DNA from: Haploplasma axanthum
Lineage (GTDB): Bacteria > Bacillota_I > Bacilli_A > Acholeplasmatales > Acholeplasmataceae
Assembly (NCBI RefSeq): GCF_900660745.1
Contig: NZ_LR215048.1
Location: forward strand, 434,001-498,000
Length of the DNA stretch: 64,000 nucleotides
Reading direction: 5' to 3'
Shown here: positions 18,254 to 28,584 of the stretch, one piece after another
Layout: the number at the start of each line of letters is the position of its first letter
Numbering within the stretch: position 1 is the stretch's first letter
Translations under genes and position numbers: made by a program
Notes under the pieces: generated by a model
Database searches by the model: none
What the model saw: the letters and a program-made list of their open reading frames with translations, nothing else
Told to the model about the DNA's origin: nothing

Positions 18254-18670
18254 ATGTTAATGCCAAAAAGAACAAAGTTCCGTCGTCCTCATCGCGTTAG
18301 TTACGAAGGTAAAGCGAAAGGTAGAAACGAAATCATTAATGGAGATTATGCTTTAGTTGCATTAGAAGGTGCTTGGGTTACAAACCGTCAAATAGAAGCT
18401 GCCAGAATTGCAATGACAAGACATATGCGAAGAGTTGGTAAAGTGTGGATTAATATTTTCCCTCATATGTCAATGACTAAAAAACCTCTTGAAGTACGTA
18501 TGGGTTCCGGTAAAGGGGCTCCAGATCATTGGGTTGCAGTTGTTAAAGAAGGAAAAATTATGTTTGAAATTGGACAAGTTAGCGATGCAATTGCTAAAGA
18601 AGCCCTAAGACTTGCTTCACACAAATTACCAGTTAAAACTAAGATTGTTAAAAGAGGTGAGCAAGAATGA
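18254..18670 (+). CDS. rplP: 50S ribosomal protein L16
   Basis: Organises the A-site tRNA pocket and 5S rRNA region. 138 residues beginning [14 protein letters not shown], the normal L16 start, with [19 protein letters not shown] (about 76-94). The final four bases overlap the rpmC start (ATGA). Confidence 0.98.
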   Translation: MLMPKRTKFRRPHRVSYEGKAKGRNEIINGDYALVALEGAWVTNRQIEAARIAMTRHMRRVGKVWINIFPHMSMTKKPLEVRMGSGKGAPDHWVAVVKEGKIMFEIGQVSDAIAKEALRLASHKLPVKTKIVKRGEQE

Positions 18671-18858
18671 AAGCCCTAGAAATTAGAAAGTTAACTACAC
18701 AAGAGTTAGAAGCTAGAATTTCTGAATTAAAACAAGAATTATTCAATTTACGCTTTCAACTTGCAGTAGGCCAATTAGAAAATACAGCAAGAATTAAAAC
18801 TGTTAAAAGAACCATCGCACAAATGAAAACTATCATTAGCGAACGAGTAGAAAAATAG
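18667..18858 (+). CDS. rpmC: 50S ribosomal protein L29
   Basis: Small helical-hairpin protein near the tunnel exit. 63 residues with the diagnostic [20 protein letters not shown] and RTIAQMKTI. Translationally coupled to rplP by a four-base overlap. Confidence 0.97.
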   Translation: MKALEIRKLTTQELEARISELKQELFNLRFQLAVGQLENTARIKTVKRTIAQMKTIISERVEK

Positions 18859-18872
18859 GGAGGAGACAAATT

Positions 18873-19133
18873 ATGGAACGTAATAATAGAAAAGTATATA
18901 CTGGAATTGTTACATCAAATAAAATGGAAAAAACAATTACTGTAGAAATTACTAATTATAAAAAGTCGCCTTTATATGGAAAACTCGTAAAGGTTACTAA
19001 AAAAGTTCATGTTCATGATGAAGAAGGCTTAGCAGGAATTGGTGATCGCGTTAAAGTTATGGAAACTAGACCATTATCTAAGACAAAGAGATTCCGTCTT
19101 GTAGAAGTTATTGAAAAAGCGAAATTAGCGTAA
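18873..19133 (+). CDS. rpsQ: 30S ribosomal protein S17
   Basis: Primary 16S-binding protein with an OB fold. 86 residues with [34 protein letters not shown] and [15 protein letters not shown], all standard S17 elements. Strong GGGAGGAG site before the ATG. Confidence 0.98.
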   Translation: MERNNRKVYTGIVTSNKMEKTITVEITNYKKSPLYGKLVKVTKKVHVHDEEGLAGIGDRVKVMETRPLSKTKRFRLVEVIEKAKLA

Positions 19134-19149
19134 GAAGGAGGAACTATAA

Positions 19150-19518
19150 ATGGTACAACAAGAAACAAGATTAGTTGTTGCTGATAACAGCGGAGCTAAA
19201 GAAATACTTGTAATTAAAGTGCTTGGTGGTTCTGGACGTCGTTATGCTAATATCGGTGATATTATTGTAGCGGCTGTTAAGAAATCAACACCAGCTGGAG
19301 CAGTAAAAAAAGGAGACGTTGTTAAGGCAGTTATCGTTCGTTCAAAACAAGGTGTCCGCAGAGCAGATGGTTCAGTAATCAAATTTGATGAGAACGCAGC
19401 TGTAATTATTAAAGAAGATTTAAATCCACGTGGAACTCGTATTTTCGGACCAGTGGCTAGAGAGTTAAGAGAAAAAAACTTTATGAAGATCGTTTCTCTA
19501 GCTCCAGAAGTATTATAA
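19150..19518 (+). CDS. rplN: 50S ribosomal protein L14
   Basis: Forms the intersubunit bridge with helix 44 region contacts and is the binding site of the RsfS silencing factor in other bacteria. 122 residues; [20 protein letters not shown] at the N-terminus and [24 protein letters not shown] at the end are canonical. Confidence 0.98.
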   Translation: MVQQETRLVVADNSGAKEILVIKVLGGSGRRYANIGDIIVAAVKKSTPAGAVKKGDVVKAVIVRSKQGVRRADGSVIKFDENAAVIIKEDLNPRGTRIFGPVARELREKNFMKIVSLAPEVL

Positions 19519-19531
19519 GGAGGTCGCATCT

Positions 19532-19888
19532 ATGTACATTAAAACTGGAGACACAGTAGCAATCATTGCAGGAAGCGATCAATTTGTTACTGATAAAAAA
19601 GGCAATAAAACAAGAAAAACTGGAAAAGTTATAAAAGTTTATACTAAAACTAATCGTGTATTAGTTGAAGGTGTTAACATTGTTAAAAAGCATCAACGTC
19701 CAAGCCAAGCTAACGAAAAAGGTGGAATTGTTGAAGTTGAGGCTGCAATTCATGCTTCAAATGTAGCATTAATTGATCCTAAAACAAATCAACCTACAAG
19801 AGTTAAAATTTTGACTGAGATTGATGATAAAGGTAAGAAGAAAAAAATTCGTGTCGCTACTAAATCTGGCGAAAGAATAGATAAATAA
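19532..19888 (+). CDS. rplX: 50S ribosomal protein L24
   Basis: Assembly initiator with a KOW domain: [15 protein letters not shown] followed by [21 protein letters not shown]. 118 residues, a little longer than the usual 100-105, the excess being a lysine-rich C-terminal tail. AAGGAGG precedes the ATG. Confidence 0.97.
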   Translation: MYIKTGDTVAIIAGSDQFVTDKKGNKTRKTGKVIKVYTKTNRVLVEGVNIVKKHQRPSQANEKGGIVEVEAAIHASNVALIDPKTNQPTRVKILTEIDDKGKKKKIRVATKSGERIDK

Positions 19889-19899
19889 GGAGTTTGCAA

Positions 19900-20439
19900 A
19901 TGAGTAGATTAAAAGAAAAATATGATAACATTGTCAAACCCGAACTTATGAAAGAATTCAACTATTCTTCAATAATGGAAGTACCTCGTTTAGAAAAAAT
20001 AGTTGTTAACGTTGGTGCTGGTGATGCTGTTAGTAATTCAAAAGTGTTAGATGACATTGTTGAAGAACTAAGAACTTTAACTGGACAACAACCAGTAGTT
20101 ACTAAAGCTAAAAACTCAATTTCTAACTTTAAACTTAGAGAAGGTATGCCAATTGGTGCTAAAGTTACATTAAGAGGAGAAAAAATGTTCTACTTCTTAG
20201 ATAAATTAGTATCAATCGCATTACCACGTGTTCGTGACTTTAGAGGAGTTTCTGCGAATTCTTTTGATGGTCGCGGAAATTATACAATGGGTGTAAAAGA
20301 ACAAATTATTTTCCCTGAAATTAATCTTGATAAGATTAAAAAAGTTCGTGGGATGGACATTGTTATTGTTACAACGGCTAATACAGACCAAGAATGTTTT
20401 GCATTGTTAAAACATTTAGGTATGCCGTTTAAGAAATAA
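19900..20439 (+). CDS. rplE: 50S ribosomal protein L5
   Basis: Binds 5S rRNA and the P-site tRNA. 179 residues. ATG 19900 is chosen over an in-frame TTG at 19894, because AAGGAG at 19887-19892 leaves seven bases to the ATG but one to the [23 protein letters not shown] and the conserved [19 protein letters not shown] are present. Confidence 0.97.
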   Translation: MSRLKEKYDNIVKPELMKEFNYSSIMEVPRLEKIVVNVGAGDAVSNSKVLDDIVEELRTLTGQQPVVTKAKNSISNFKLREGMPIGAKVTLRGEKMFYFLDKLVSIALPRVRDFRGVSANSFDGRGNYTMGVKEQIIFPEINLDKIKKVRGMDIVIVTTANTDQECFALLKHLGMPFKK

Positions 20440-20450
20440 GGAGACGGAAA

Positions 20451-20720
20451 ATGGCTAAAAAATCAAAAATTGTTAAAGACCAAAAACGTCGTGATGTTGT
20501 TGAACGCTATCGTGAAAAACGTGATGCTTTATTAGCAGCAGGTGACTATGAAGCACTACAAAAGTTACCACGCAATGCTTCAGCAACACGTTTAAGAAAT
20601 CGCGATTCGCTTGATGGCAGACCACGCGGTTATATGAGAAAGTTTGGATTATCACGTGTTAAATTCCGTGACTTAGCGCACAAAGGTGAATTACCTGGTG
20701 TTAAGAAATCAAGCTGGTAA
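20451..20720 (+). CDS. rpsN: 30S ribosomal protein S14, zinc-independent (C-minus) form
   Basis: 30S head protein. This copy is the long 89-residue form and has no cysteine at all, so it lacks the CxxC...CxxC zinc ribbon of the 61-residue form that many Firmicutes carry at this operon position. Core motifs [22 protein letters not shown] and [20 protein letters not shown] identify it clearly. It lies between rplE and rpsH, the normal place. Together with the cysteine-free L36 in the same operon it points to a zinc-sparing ribosome. Confidence 0.97.
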   Translation: MAKKSKIVKDQKRRDVVERYREKRDALLAAGDYEALQKLPRNASATRLRNRDSLDGRPRGYMRKFGLSRVKFRDLAHKGELPGVKKSSW

Positions 20721-20735
20721 TAAGGAGGAAGAAAT

Positions 20736-21134
20736 ATGGTTATGACTGATCCAATTGCAGATATGCTTACACGTATCCGCAACGCAAATAGTATGCGTCA
20801 TGAAAAAGTAGAAATACCAACTTCTAGATTAAAAGCTGATATTTTATCAGTTCTTAAAAAAGAAGGATTCATCAAAGATTTCATCATCGATGAAACTGGT
20901 AAGTTCAGTAAAATAGTAGTAACTTTAAAATACACAACTACAAAAGATCGTGTAATTAAAGGTTTAAAAAGGATATCGAAACCAGGTCTTCGCGTTTATG
21001 CTACAGTAGATGAACTACCAAAAGTATTAAACGGATTAGGTGTTGCTCTTGTATCAACATCAAATGGAATTATGACTGATAAAGAAGCTAGACTTGCAAA
21101 CGTTGGTGGCGAAGTATTAGCTTATGTATGGTAA
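20736..21134 (+). CDS. rpsH: 30S ribosomal protein S8
   Basis: Central-domain assembly protein and, in other bacteria, repressor of the spc operon. 132 residues with [15 protein letters not shown], the [15 protein letters not shown] loop (about 77-91) and the [14 protein letters not shown]-terminal motif. AAGGAGG site 8 bases from the ATG. Confidence 0.98.
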   Translation: MVMTDPIADMLTRIRNANSMRHEKVEIPTSRLKADILSVLKKEGFIKDFIIDETGKFSKIVVTLKYTTTKDRVIKGLKRISKPGLRVYATVDELPKVLNGLGVALVSTSNGIMTDKEARLANVGGEVLAYVW

Positions 21135-21150
21135 TAAAGGAGGAATATAA

Positions 21151-21690
21151 ATGAGTCGTATAGGTAATAAAGTGATTCACGTTCCTGCTGGTGTTACCGT
21201 TGAAATAAGTGATAATAACTTTGTCAGCGTAAAAGGACCAAAGGGAAGTCTTGAATTCAAATTCAATGAAGTATTAGATATTAAATTAGAAGGAACTGAA
21301 ATTACAGTTTCTAGACCAAACAATGAAATTTTCACTCGTAAAATTCATGGAACAACTAGAGCATTGTTATCTAACATGGTTGAAGGTGTTAACACAGGAT
21401 TTAAAAAAGAGTTAGAACTTCGTGGTGTTGGTTACCGTGCCAACCTTGAAGGTAAGAAATTAAACTTAAGTTTAGGTTTCTCACACCCAATCATTTTAGA
21501 TATTCCTGAAGGAGTAACAGTAAATGTTCCAAAGAACACTGAAGTTATTGTTGAAGGATATGACAAGCAAGTTGTTGGTGAATTTGCAGCAAAAATTAGA
21601 AGCTATCGTAAGCCAGAGCCTTATCTTGGAAAAGGTATTCGTTATGTTGATGAATATGTTCCACGTAAAGCCGGTAAGACAGCTAAATAG
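21151..21690 (+). CDS. rplF: 50S ribosomal protein L6
   Basis: Two similar domains near the factor-binding site. 179 residues; [16 protein letters not shown] at the start and the C-terminal [20 protein letters not shown] signature are canonical. Sixteen bases after rpsH. Confidence 0.98.
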   Translation: MSRIGNKVIHVPAGVTVEISDNNFVSVKGPKGSLEFKFNEVLDIKLEGTEITVSRPNNEIFTRKIHGTTRALLSNMVEGVNTGFKKELELRGVGYRANLEGKKLNLSLGFSHPIILDIPEGVTVNVPKNTEVIVEGYDKQVVGEFAAKIRSYRKPEPYLGKGIRYVDEYVPRKAGKTAK

Positions 21691-21702
21691 GAGGGAACAT
21701 AA

Positions 21703-22056
21703 ATGATTAAGCAAGTTTCGAAAAATGATAGTAGACAAAAACGTCATCTTCGTATTCGTAAAATTGTTACTGGAACAGCTGAAAGACCACGTTTATCAGT
21801 ATATCGTTCTAATACAGCAATTTATGTTCAATTAATTGATGATGTTAATCAAAAAACATTATTTAGTGCTAATTCAAAAGAATTGGGATTAAAAGCGTCA
21901 AATGTTGAATCAGCTGTAGCAGTTGGTAAAGCAATCGCTGAAAAAGCTACTAAAGGTGGCTTAACTAATGTTGTATTTGACCGTAGTGGATATTTATACC
22001 ACGGTAAGATTAAAGCTTTAGCTGATGCAGCTCGTGAAGCTGGATTACAATTCTAA
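21703..22056 (+). CDS. rplR: 50S ribosomal protein L18
   Basis: 5S rRNA-binding protein. 117 residues with [20 protein letters not shown] and [20 protein letters not shown], the two most conserved L18 segments. GGAGG before the ATG. Confidence 0.98.
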   Translation: MIKQVSKNDSRQKRHLRIRKIVTGTAERPRLSVYRSNTAIYVQLIDDVNQKTLFSANSKELGLKASNVESAVAVGKAIAEKATKGGLTNVVFDRSGYLYHGKIKALADAAREAGLQF

Positions 22057-22074
22057 GGAAGGAGAATATAAATT

Positions 22075-22590
22075 ATGGCTGATGTAAAAAGAAAAAAAGT
22101 TCAACAAGAAGAACAAAACCCTTTTGAAGAACGTGTTGTTGCGATCAACCGTGTTACAAAGGTTGTTAAGGGTGGACGCCGTTTTAAATTCTCTGCACTT
22201 GTTGTAATAGGAAATAAAGCGGGTCAAGTTGGATTTGGTACTGGGAAAGCCCAAGAAGTTCCAGATGCAATTAAAAAAGCAGTTGAAAATGCTAAAACTA
22301 ATATAATTACTGTTCCACTTGTTGGAACAACAGTTCCACACGAAGTGATTGGTCACTTCGGTGCAGGAAAAGTATTTTTCCGTCCTGCTTCAGAAGGTAC
22401 TGGAATTGTCGCTGGGGGTGCTGTTCGTTCAATATTTGAATTAGCCGGCGTTAATGACATTTTATCAAAATCATTGGGTTCAAGAACTCCAATTAACATG
22501 GTAAGAGCTACTTTTGCAGGATTAAAAGAACTAAGAACAATTGAAGAAGTTGCAAATCTTCGTGGACTTTCAGTATCGGAGATTCGATAA
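22075..22590 (+). CDS. rpsE: 30S ribosomal protein S5
   Basis: Affects decoding accuracy and helps form the mRNA entry site. 171 residues. The N-terminal double-stranded-RNA-binding-like fold includes [21 protein letters not shown] and [17 protein letters not shown], and the C-terminal [21 protein letters not shown] is typical. AAGGAGG is spaced 12 bases from the ATG. Confidence 0.98.
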   Translation: MADVKRKKVQQEEQNPFEERVVAINRVTKVVKGGRRFKFSALVVIGNKAGQVGFGTGKAQEVPDAIKKAVENAKTNIITVPLVGTTVPHEVIGHFGAGKVFFRPASEGTGIVAGGAVRSIFELAGVNDILSKSLGSRTPINMVRATFAGLKELRTIEEVANLRGLSVSEIR

Positions 22591-22591
22591 T

Positions 22592-22768
22592 ATGAAAGTA
22601 CAAATTACATTAACAAGAAGTTTAATTGGTAGAAAACCAAATCAAGTTAAAACAGCACATGCACTTGGTCTTCACAAAATTAATCAAGTTGTTGTTCATG
22701 AAAAAAATGATGCTATTAACGGAATGATTAATACAATTAGTCATTTAGTGTTAATAGAAGAAGTATAA
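22592..22768 (+). CDS. rpmD: 50S ribosomal protein L30
   Basis: Small 58-residue protein: [20 protein letters not shown] and [13 protein letters not shown] are the L30 signature. The start is the ATG one base after the rpsE stop codon; the reading frame extends upstream into rpsE but that part is not conserved L30 sequence. Confidence 0.96.
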   Translation: MKVQITLTRSLIGRKPNQVKTAHALGLHKINQVVVHEKNDAINGMINTISHLVLIEEV

Positions 22769-22780
22769 GGAGGGGACTTT

Positions 22781-23218
22781 ATGTTACATGAATTAAAACC
22801 TACAGAAGGTGCAAGAAAAGAACGTAAACGTCTCGGACGCGGTACAGGTAGTGGTACAGGTAAAACTGCGGGTAAAGGTCATAAAGGACAAAAAGCTCGT
22901 TCAGGTAAAACTCTTAGACCAGGATTTGAAGGGGGACAAATTCCTTTCTTCCAAAGAATACCAAAACGCGGATTCAATAACGTTAATAAAAAAGAATTTG
23001 CTATCGTGAATTTAGATGATTTAAATAAATTCAATGATGGTGATGTAGTTACACCAGAATTATTGCTTGAAAAAGGAGTTATTACTAAATTTTTATCAGG
23101 AGTAAAAGTTTTAGCAAACGGAACACTTGAGAAAAAAGTTACAGTTAAAGCACATCGTTTTTCTAATGCTGCGAAAGAAGCAATTGAAAAGAACGGTGGA
23201 GTAGTAGAGGTAATATAA
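22781..23218 (+). CDS. rplO: 50S ribosomal protein L15
   Basis: Late assembly protein with a long glycine- and lysine-rich N-terminal arm. 145 residues: [20 protein letters not shown] (about 15-34) and [18 protein letters not shown]. One base before secY, suggesting coupling. Confidence 0.98.
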   Translation: MLHELKPTEGARKERKRLGRGTGSGTGKTAGKGHKGQKARSGKTLRPGFEGGQIPFFQRIPKRGFNNVNKKEFAIVNLDDLNKFNDGDVVTPELLLEKGVITKFLSGVKVLANGTLEKKVTVKAHRFSNAAKEAIEKNGGVVEVI

Positions 23219-23219
23219 T

Positions 23220-24494
23220 ATGTGGAAACGTCTAGCAACAGTTTTGAGTAATAAAAAAGTGATGGTAAGACTAGCGATCACGCTAGCTTTACTATTAGTA
23301 TTTAGATTTGTTAGTCATATTCCAATCCCACTATTTAATGCGGATGCGATAACACAAGCAATCCAAACAGAGGGAAGTTTCTTTGCCATCTTAAATAACT
23401 TCACAGGTGGTGCACTAGGTAGATTTTCAGTTTTAGCTTTAGGTATTTCACCATATATTACTGCATCAATTGTTATCCAATTGTTGCAAATGGTAGTTCC
23501 AGCAGTTAAAGAATGGTCTGAACAAGGTGAAGAAGGAAAACAAAAGGTAAACAGAGTAACAAGATATGTTGCAATGGCACTAGCATTTATTCAAGGGTTA
23601 GCATTAATTCTTGGAGCTAGTCAAAGAGGAAGTATCTTTGTTCCATCTATTACTAAGCCAAATGGATTCTTATATATCTACATGGCGCTTGTTATCACAG
23701 CTGGTACAGCGTTTTCAATATGGTTAGCAGATTTAATTACTAAAAAAGGAATTGGTAATGGTACATCATTACTAATTACAATTGGTATCACATCAACAAT
23801 GCCTGCAATGTTTAAGACATTGGGTGATACTTACTTAGGTACTAATGCTAACGCGTCAAACATTATAATCTTTATAGCAGTAATCTTAGTTTATTTCATT
23901 ATTTTATTTGGAGTTGTTTACTTGCAAATTGCATCACGTAAGATTCCAGTTCAATATGCTAATAGACAAGGTAAAAGTGACTCTAACATCCCTATTAAAT
24001 TAAATAGTGCTGGAGTTATGCCAGTAATTTTTGCATCAACAATTATGAGTATTCCATTAACATTCGGACAATTATTTAATCCAAATATTAGTGATGGAAG
24101 TTGGCTAGTTCAAATTTTTTCATCTGAAAAACCAATTGGCTTTATCTTCTATGTATTCTTAATTGTAATCTTCTCATTCTTCTATTCATTTATGACAATA
24201 GATCCTGAAAAGATTGCTGATAATCTTTCTAAATCTAATGCTTATATAAAAGGTATTAGACCAGGAGATGATACAAAAAATTATGTTGCAAGAGTATTAT
24301 TTAAAGTAACTGTTATTGGTACTATATATTTAGTATTATTAGCAATTATTCCAATTGTAGGAGTAATCCTTGGATTACCTTCAGCAGTAACGCTTGGAGG
24401 AACAGGATTATTAATCGTTGTTGGGGTAGCAACTGAAACAACTCAACAAGTTGAAACAGATGCTGAACAAACACAATATAGTGGTATTTTTTAA
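23220..24494 (+). CDS. secY: Protein translocase subunit SecY
   Basis: Channel subunit of the Sec translocon in the cytoplasmic membrane. 424 residues with ten predicted membrane segments. The second-segment plug region GGALGRFSVLALGISPYITASIV and the cytosolic loop with YANRQGKSDSNIPIKLNSAGVMPVIFA are diagnostic. It would export the lipoproteins of the 36-53 kb island. Located between rplO and adk as in Bacillus. Confidence 0.98.
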   Translation: MWKRLATVLSNKKVMVRLAITLALLLVFRFVSHIPIPLFNADAITQAIQTEGSFFAILNNFTGGALGRFSVLALGISPYITASIVIQLLQMVVPAVKEWSEQGEEGKQKVNRVTRYVAMALAFIQGLALILGASQRGSIFVPSITKPNGFLYIYMALVITAGTAFSIWLADLITKKGIGNGTSLLITIGITSTMPAMFKTLGDTYLGTNANASNIIIFIAVILVYFIILFGVVYLQIASRKIPVQYANRQGKSDSNIPIKLNSAGVMPVIFASTIMSIPLTFGQLFNPNISDGSWLVQIFSSEKPIGFIFYVFLIVIFSFFYSFMTIDPEKIADNLSKSNAYIKGIRPGDDTKNYVARVLFKVTVIGTIYLVLLAIIPIVGVILGLPSAVTLGGTGLLIVVGVATETTQQVETDAEQTQYSGIF

Positions 24495-24529
24495 ACAAGG
24501 TATAAAACATGAAAAGGAAGGAAAATGTG

Positions 24530-25180
24530 ATGCGCATCATTATTATGGGCCCTCCCGGAGTAGGTAAGGGAACAGAAGCTAGTATGCTAGAAGCACAATT
24601 TAATATTCCACATGTATCAACAGGCGACATCTTCCGTGCGTTGTTTCGCACGGATGACCCTATTGGTATTGAAGCACGTGAATATATTGATAAAGGTTTG
24701 CTAGTTCCAGATGAATTAACAAATAGAATTGTTGAAACAAGATTTAGAACAGAAGATGTACATCATGGATTTATCTTTGATGGTTATCCAAGAAATGTTG
24801 CTCAAGCTGAAGCTTTTACAAAGTTCTTAAATGAACGTAATTGGAAAGTTGATACTGTCATTAACGTTGACACTAAAGATGAAACAATTATTGAAAGATT
24901 AAGTGGAAGAAGAGTATGTCCTAAATGTGGAGCTACATATCATATTGTTTCTAACAAACCACGAATTGAAAACATATGTGACAATGATCAAACAGAATTA
25001 ATCCAAAGAAAAGATGATAAACCAGAAACAATTAAAAATCGTTTGGAAATTTATCATAGAGAAACTAAACCAGTGATTGAATACTATCGTAAGGCTGGAT
25101 TATTAGTTAATGTCGATGGATCTGGTGATATTGAAAATACACATCGTCAAGTATTAAAAATTATTGGTGATTTAAAGTGA
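24530..25180 (+). CDS. adk: Adenylate kinase, zinc-binding type
   Basis: Interconverts AMP plus ATP and two ADP. 216 residues; P-loop GPPGVGKGT (7-15), AMP site STGDIFRA and FDGYPRN. The lid carries a zinc site of Cys-Cys-Cys-Asp type: C130, C133, C150, D153, the form known from Bacillus stearothermophilus. The ATG at 24530 fits AAGGAAGG at 24514-24521; an upstream in-frame ATG at 24509 has no site. It overlaps map by four bases. Confidence 0.97.
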   Translation: MRIIIMGPPGVGKGTEASMLEAQFNIPHVSTGDIFRALFRTDDPIGIEAREYIDKGLLVPDELTNRIVETRFRTEDVHHGFIFDGYPRNVAQAEAFTKFLNERNWKVDTVINVDTKDETIIERLSGRRVCPKCGATYHIVSNKPRIENICDNDQTELIQRKDDKPETIKNRLEIYHRETKPVIEYYRKAGLLVNVDGSGDIENTHRQVLKIIGDLK

Positions 25181-25926
25181 TAGTGATTAAATCGCAAAGA
25201 GAAATAGAAATTATGAGAAAAGCAGGGAAGATACTTGCTTTGACCAGACAAATGTTAGAACCACATATTAAACCGGGTATTACGACTCAAAAATTAGATA
25301 AGCTTGCAGAGGAATTCATTATAAGTCAAGGAGCATATCCTTCATTTAAAGATTATAATGGTTTTCCAGGGTCAATATGTACATCGGTTAATGAAGTTGT
25401 TGTTCATGGAATTCCATCCAAGAAAACAGTTCTAAAGAATGGTGATATAATAACAGTTGATTTAGGTGTTTATTATGAAGGATATCATGCAGATTCTGCA
25501 TATACTTATCCAGTAGGACATGTAAATGATAAAGTTAAAGAATTGTTAAAGATTACTGAAGAATCCTTATATATAGGATTAAGCGAAGCCAAACCCGGTA
25601 ATCATTTATCAAATATATCCCATGCTATTGAAGAATATATTAAACCATATAACTATGGTATAGTAGAAGAATTTACTGGACATGGAATAGGAAAAGAATT
25701 ACATGAAGATCCTTATGTACCAAATTTTGGTAAACCTAATGAAGGACCAATCCTTAAAGAAGGAATGACTTTCTGTGTTGAACCAATGGTTAACTTAGGA
25801 ACTAAAAATGTAAAAGTTTTAAGAGATAACTGGACAACAGTTACAATTGATCGAAAACCAAGTGCTCATTTTGAACATACAATTGTTATAACAGAAGATG
25901 GGTACGAAATATTGACGAAATTATAA
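25177..25926 (+). CDS. map: Type I methionine aminopeptidase
   Basis: Removes the initiator Met from new proteins. 249 residues with the metal-binding residues in context: [20 protein letters not shown] (two Asp), [14 protein letters not shown] (His), MTFCVEPMV (Glu) and [11 protein letters not shown] (Glu). The start is GTG 25177, giving a GTGA overlap with the adk stop codon; GTG 25183 is an alternative. Confidence 0.97.
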   Translation: MIVIKSQREIEIMRKAGKILALTRQMLEPHIKPGITTQKLDKLAEEFIISQGAYPSFKDYNGFPGSICTSVNEVVVHGIPSKKTVLKNGDIITVDLGVYYEGYHADSAYTYPVGHVNDKVKELLKITEESLYIGLSEAKPGNHLSNISHAIEEYIKPYNYGIVEEFTGHGIGKELHEDPYVPNFGKPNEGPILKEGMTFCVEPMVNLGTKNVKVLRDNWTTVTIDRKPSAHFEHTIVITEDGYEILTKL

Positions 25927-25938
25927 AGGAGTGAATCT

Positions 25939-26157
25939 ATGGCAAGAGAAGACTTGATTGAAGTTAATGCAAAAGTCGTCGAAGTATTACCAAATGCACA
26001 ATTTAAAGTAGAATTAGAAAATGGTGCTACAGTATTAGCACATATATCTGGTAAAATCCGTATGAATAAAATACGCATTTTACCTGGTGACAACGTACTT
26101 GTAGAATTGTCACCATATGATTTAACACGCGGCAGAATAACGTATCGCCGTAAATAA
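25939..26157 (+). CDS. infA: Translation initiation factor IF-1
   Basis: Single OB-fold protein of 72 residues that blocks the A site during initiation. [20 protein letters not shown] and [18 protein letters not shown] are canonical. Twelve bases after map, twelve before rpmJ. Confidence 0.98.
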   Translation: MAREDLIEVNAKVVEVLPNAQFKVELENGATVLAHISGKIRMNKIRILPGDNVLVELSPYDLTRGRITYRRK

Positions 26158-26169
26158 GGAGGAAGACAA

Positions 26170-26286
26170 ATGAAAGTAAGATCATCCGTAAAAAAACGTA
26201 GTGAAGATGATATTATTGTCCGTCGTAAAGGACGAGTTTATGTCATCAATAAAAAAGTTAGAAGAAACAACCAAAGACAAGGTTAA
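26170..26286 (+). CDS. rpmJ: 50S ribosomal protein L36, zinc-independent (C-minus) form
   Basis: A 38-residue gene between infA and rpsM, too short for most gene finders. The protein starts [14 protein letters not shown] and ends NNQRQG, so it is clearly L36. The three cysteines and the histidine of the zinc ribbon (normally CEKC...C...H) are replaced by Ser, Asp, Asn and Arg. GGAGGAAG lies before the ATG. This matches the cysteine-free S14 upstream. Confidence 0.95.
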   Translation: MKVRSSVKKRSEDDIIVRRKGRVYVINKKVRRNNQRQG

Positions 26287-26299
26287 TTAGGAGGAACTA

Positions 26300-26665
26300 A
26301 TGGCTAGAATAGCAGGAATAGATGTACCACGCGATAAACGCGTTGTAATATCATTAACATACATTTATGGTATTGGTAAAAAAACAGCTATCGATATTTT
26401 AAAAAATGCAAACGTTAGTGAAGAAATCAGAGTTAAAGACTTAACAGAAGATCAATTAAACAATATTCGTCAAGAAGTGGCTAAATTACAATTAGAAGGT
26501 GATTTACGTCGTGAAGTAGCTATGAATATTCGTAGATTAATGGAAATTGGTTCATACCGTGGTATGCGCCATCGTCGTGGCTTACCAGTACGCGGACAAA
26601 ACACAAGAAACAATGCACGTACACGTAAAGGTAAAAAATCAGCTGCGGCTAAGAAAAAGAAATAA
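26300..26665 (+). CDS. rpsM: 30S ribosomal protein S13
   Basis: Bridges the 30S head to the 50S subunit. 121 residues: [45 protein letters not shown] and a lysine-rich tail. AGGAGG eight bases before the ATG. Confidence 0.98.
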   Translation: MARIAGIDVPRDKRVVISLTYIYGIGKKTAIDILKNANVSEEIRVKDLTEDQLNNIRQEVAKLQLEGDLRREVAMNIRRLMEIGSYRGMRHRRGLPVRGQNTRNNARTRKGKKSAAAKKKK

Positions 26666-26678
26666 GGAGGAATAAAAA

Positions 26679-27065
26679 ATGGCACGTAAAAAAACGACAA
26701 AACGTCGAGTTAAGAAAAATATTCCCCTAGGTGTTGCCCACATTCATACAACATTTAACAATACAATTGTTACTATAACTGACTTAGAAGGTAATGCAAT
26801 ATCATGGTGCTCAGCAGGTGCTCTTGGTATTAAGGGTAGTCGTAAATCTACACCATTTGCGGCTCAAATGTCTGCTGAAACTGCAGCTAAAACAGCTGTT
26901 GAAAGTGGAATGCAAAGAGTTGAAGTAAATGTAAAAGGTCCAGGACCAGGTAGAGAAGCAGCAATTAGATCACTACAAACAGCTGGATTAGAAATTACAG
27001 CAATCAGAGACGTAACACCACTACCACATAATGGATGTAGACCACCAAAACGTCCACGTGGTTAA
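26679..27065 (+). CDS. rpsK: 30S ribosomal protein S11
   Basis: Platform protein near the mRNA exit. 128 residues with [39 protein letters not shown] and the C-terminal [15 protein letters not shown]. Confidence 0.98.
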   Translation: MARKKTTKRRVKKNIPLGVAHIHTTFNNTIVTITDLEGNAISWCSAGALGIKGSRKSTPFAAQMSAETAAKTAVESGMQRVEVNVKGPGPGREAAIRSLQTAGLEITAIRDVTPLPHNGCRPPKRPRG

Positions 27066-27083
27066 AATAGGGAGGGGTAACTT

Positions 27084-28070
27084 GTGAAAGAATTAAAGTT
27101 TGAAAAACCTAATGTAGAAGTTAAAGTTGGAGAAAATAATACAATTGAATATCAAATTAAACCACTTGATCGTGGATTTGGTATCACTCTAGGAAATACA
27201 CTTAGAAGAGTATTATTATCATCAATACCAGGTGCAGCAATCGTTAATGTTAAAATTGACGGTGTTGAGCACGAATTCTCTACAATTGAAGGGGTATATG
27301 AAGATGTAATGGGAATCATATTAAACCTAAAACAAGTTGTTTTTAGTGTTGATTCTGAAGATCCTAATTTTGAGCAAACAATAGAATTATACGCAGAAGG
27401 TCCTATGACTGTTACTGCGGCTGATTTTAACAAAGTAACAGGTGTTAATGTTATTAACCCTGACCAAGTGATTGCAAATTTAGCTGACAAAGGAACGCTA
27501 TCAATGGAAGTAACTGTTCGTCGCGGTGTTGGCTATGTAAGTGCACAAGACAATAAAATATATAACTATAACCGTTTAGGTGTGATTGCTATTGATTCAA
27601 TTTTCTCACCAGTTAAACGAGTATCTTATCATGTTGATAAAATTCGTGGAGATAATGACTCATTAACAATGAACATCGAAACAGACGGCTCAATTGATGG
27701 ACGTGAAGTATTACCTATCGCTTCAAAAATGTTAGTTGATTACTTAAATGCAATCGTTGAAATAAGCGATGAAGTAATTAATGCAGACTATATTAAAGAA
27801 CAAGAAAAAGAACCCATTAATGAAAAATTAGAAATGAGCATTGATAAACTAGACTTAACAGTTCGTTTATATAATAGCTTAAAACGTTCAGGGATTTATA
27901 CAGTTGCACAAATTGTTAATGAAACTGAAGAAGATATCATGCGCCTACGTAGTTTAGGTAGAAAATCATTTAGAGAATTAAAAGAAAAACTTGAAGAAAA
28001 TGGTTTAAGTTTTGCAAATAGTACTCTAAAAGACGATAAGAAAAAATCCCTTGAGGAAGAAGAGGAGTAA
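27084..28070 (+). CDS. rpoA: DNA-directed RNA polymerase subunit alpha
   Basis: Assembly platform of RNA polymerase and contact for activators. 328 residues: the N-terminal dimerisation domain with RGFGITLGNTLRRVLLSSIPG (about 30-50), and a C-terminal domain with VRLYNSLKRSGIYTVAQIV and LRSLGRKSFRELKEKL (about 258-308). The start is GTG behind GGGAGGGG. Three bases separate it from rplQ. Confidence 0.98.
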   Translation: MKELKFEKPNVEVKVGENNTIEYQIKPLDRGFGITLGNTLRRVLLSSIPGAAIVNVKIDGVEHEFSTIEGVYEDVMGIILNLKQVVFSVDSEDPNFEQTIELYAEGPMTVTAADFNKVTGVNVINPDQVIANLADKGTLSMEVTVRRGVGYVSAQDNKIYNYNRLGVIAIDSIFSPVKRVSYHVDKIRGDNDSLTMNIETDGSIDGREVLPIASKMLVDYLNAIVEISDEVINADYIKEQEKEPINEKLEMSIDKLDLTVRLYNSLKRSGIYTVAQIVNETEEDIMRLRSLGRKSFRELKEKLEENGLSFANSTLKDDKKKSLEEEEE

Positions 28071-28073
28071 ACT

Positions 28074-28430
28074 ATGGCATATAGTAGATTAAGAAGAACA
28101 AGTAGCCAACGTAAAGCATTATTACGTGATTTAGTTACTGATATTATAATTAATGAACGAATTATTACAACTGAAGCAAAAGCAAAAGAACTTAAAAAAC
28201 TAGCTGATAGAATGATTACACTTGCTAAAGAAGATACTTTAGCATCACGTAGACAAGCAGCAACATTAGTTCGTTTTGAAGCAGCTAATGAAAATCAAAA
28301 TGCCTTACAAAAGTTATTTAGTGATTTAGGACCACGTTACAAAGAACGTACTGGTGGTTATACTAGAATCATTAAAACAGTACCAAGACGCGGAGATGCT
28401 GCGCCTATGGCTATTATTGAATTTGTATAA
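28074..28430 (+). CDS. rplQ: 50S ribosomal protein L17
   Basis: Last gene of the superoperon, 118 residues: [20 protein letters not shown] at the start and [23 protein letters not shown] at the end are canonical. Only two bases after its stop codon the target duplication of an ISL3 element begins, so its original terminator is now at 33680-33716. Confidence 0.98.
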   Translation: MAYSRLRRTSSQRKALLRDLVTDIIINERIITTEAKAKELKKLADRMITLAKEDTLASRRQAATLVRFEAANENQNALQKLFSDLGPRYKERTGGYTRIIKTVPRRGDAAPMAIIEFV

Positions 28431-28432
28431 AA

Positions 28433-28440
28433 CTTATAGG
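28433..28440. repeat. Target site duplication (left) of outer ISL3 element
   Basis: CTTATAGG, repeated exactly at 33675-33682 on the other side of the element. Confidence 0.85.
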
Positions 28441-28530
28441 GGCTCTTAGTAATATCGTGTGGTTTTATTGAAAACACCTATGTAATTAGGTGTGGCTAAG
28501 TAGCCTATGTAATATAATGTGGTATGTAAT

Positions 28531-28568
28531 AAAGCGGAAGAATCTAAACCTGATTTCTTCCGCTTTTT
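28531..28568 (+). terminator. Strong hairpin inside the left end of the outer ISL3 element
   Basis: AAAGCGGAAGAA (28531-28542) pairs with TTCTTCCGCTTT (28555-28566), followed by T5. It terminates plus-strand reading, so it now serves rplQ, but by position it belongs to the insertion sequence and would shield the element from outside transcription. Confidence 0.85.
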
Positions 28569-28584
28569 CTATCCAATCTATTTT

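Noticed and set aside
28531-28568. Hairpin taken at first as the native rplQ terminator
   Set aside because: It lies inside the target duplications of the outer ISL3 element. The native terminator is the one at 33680.
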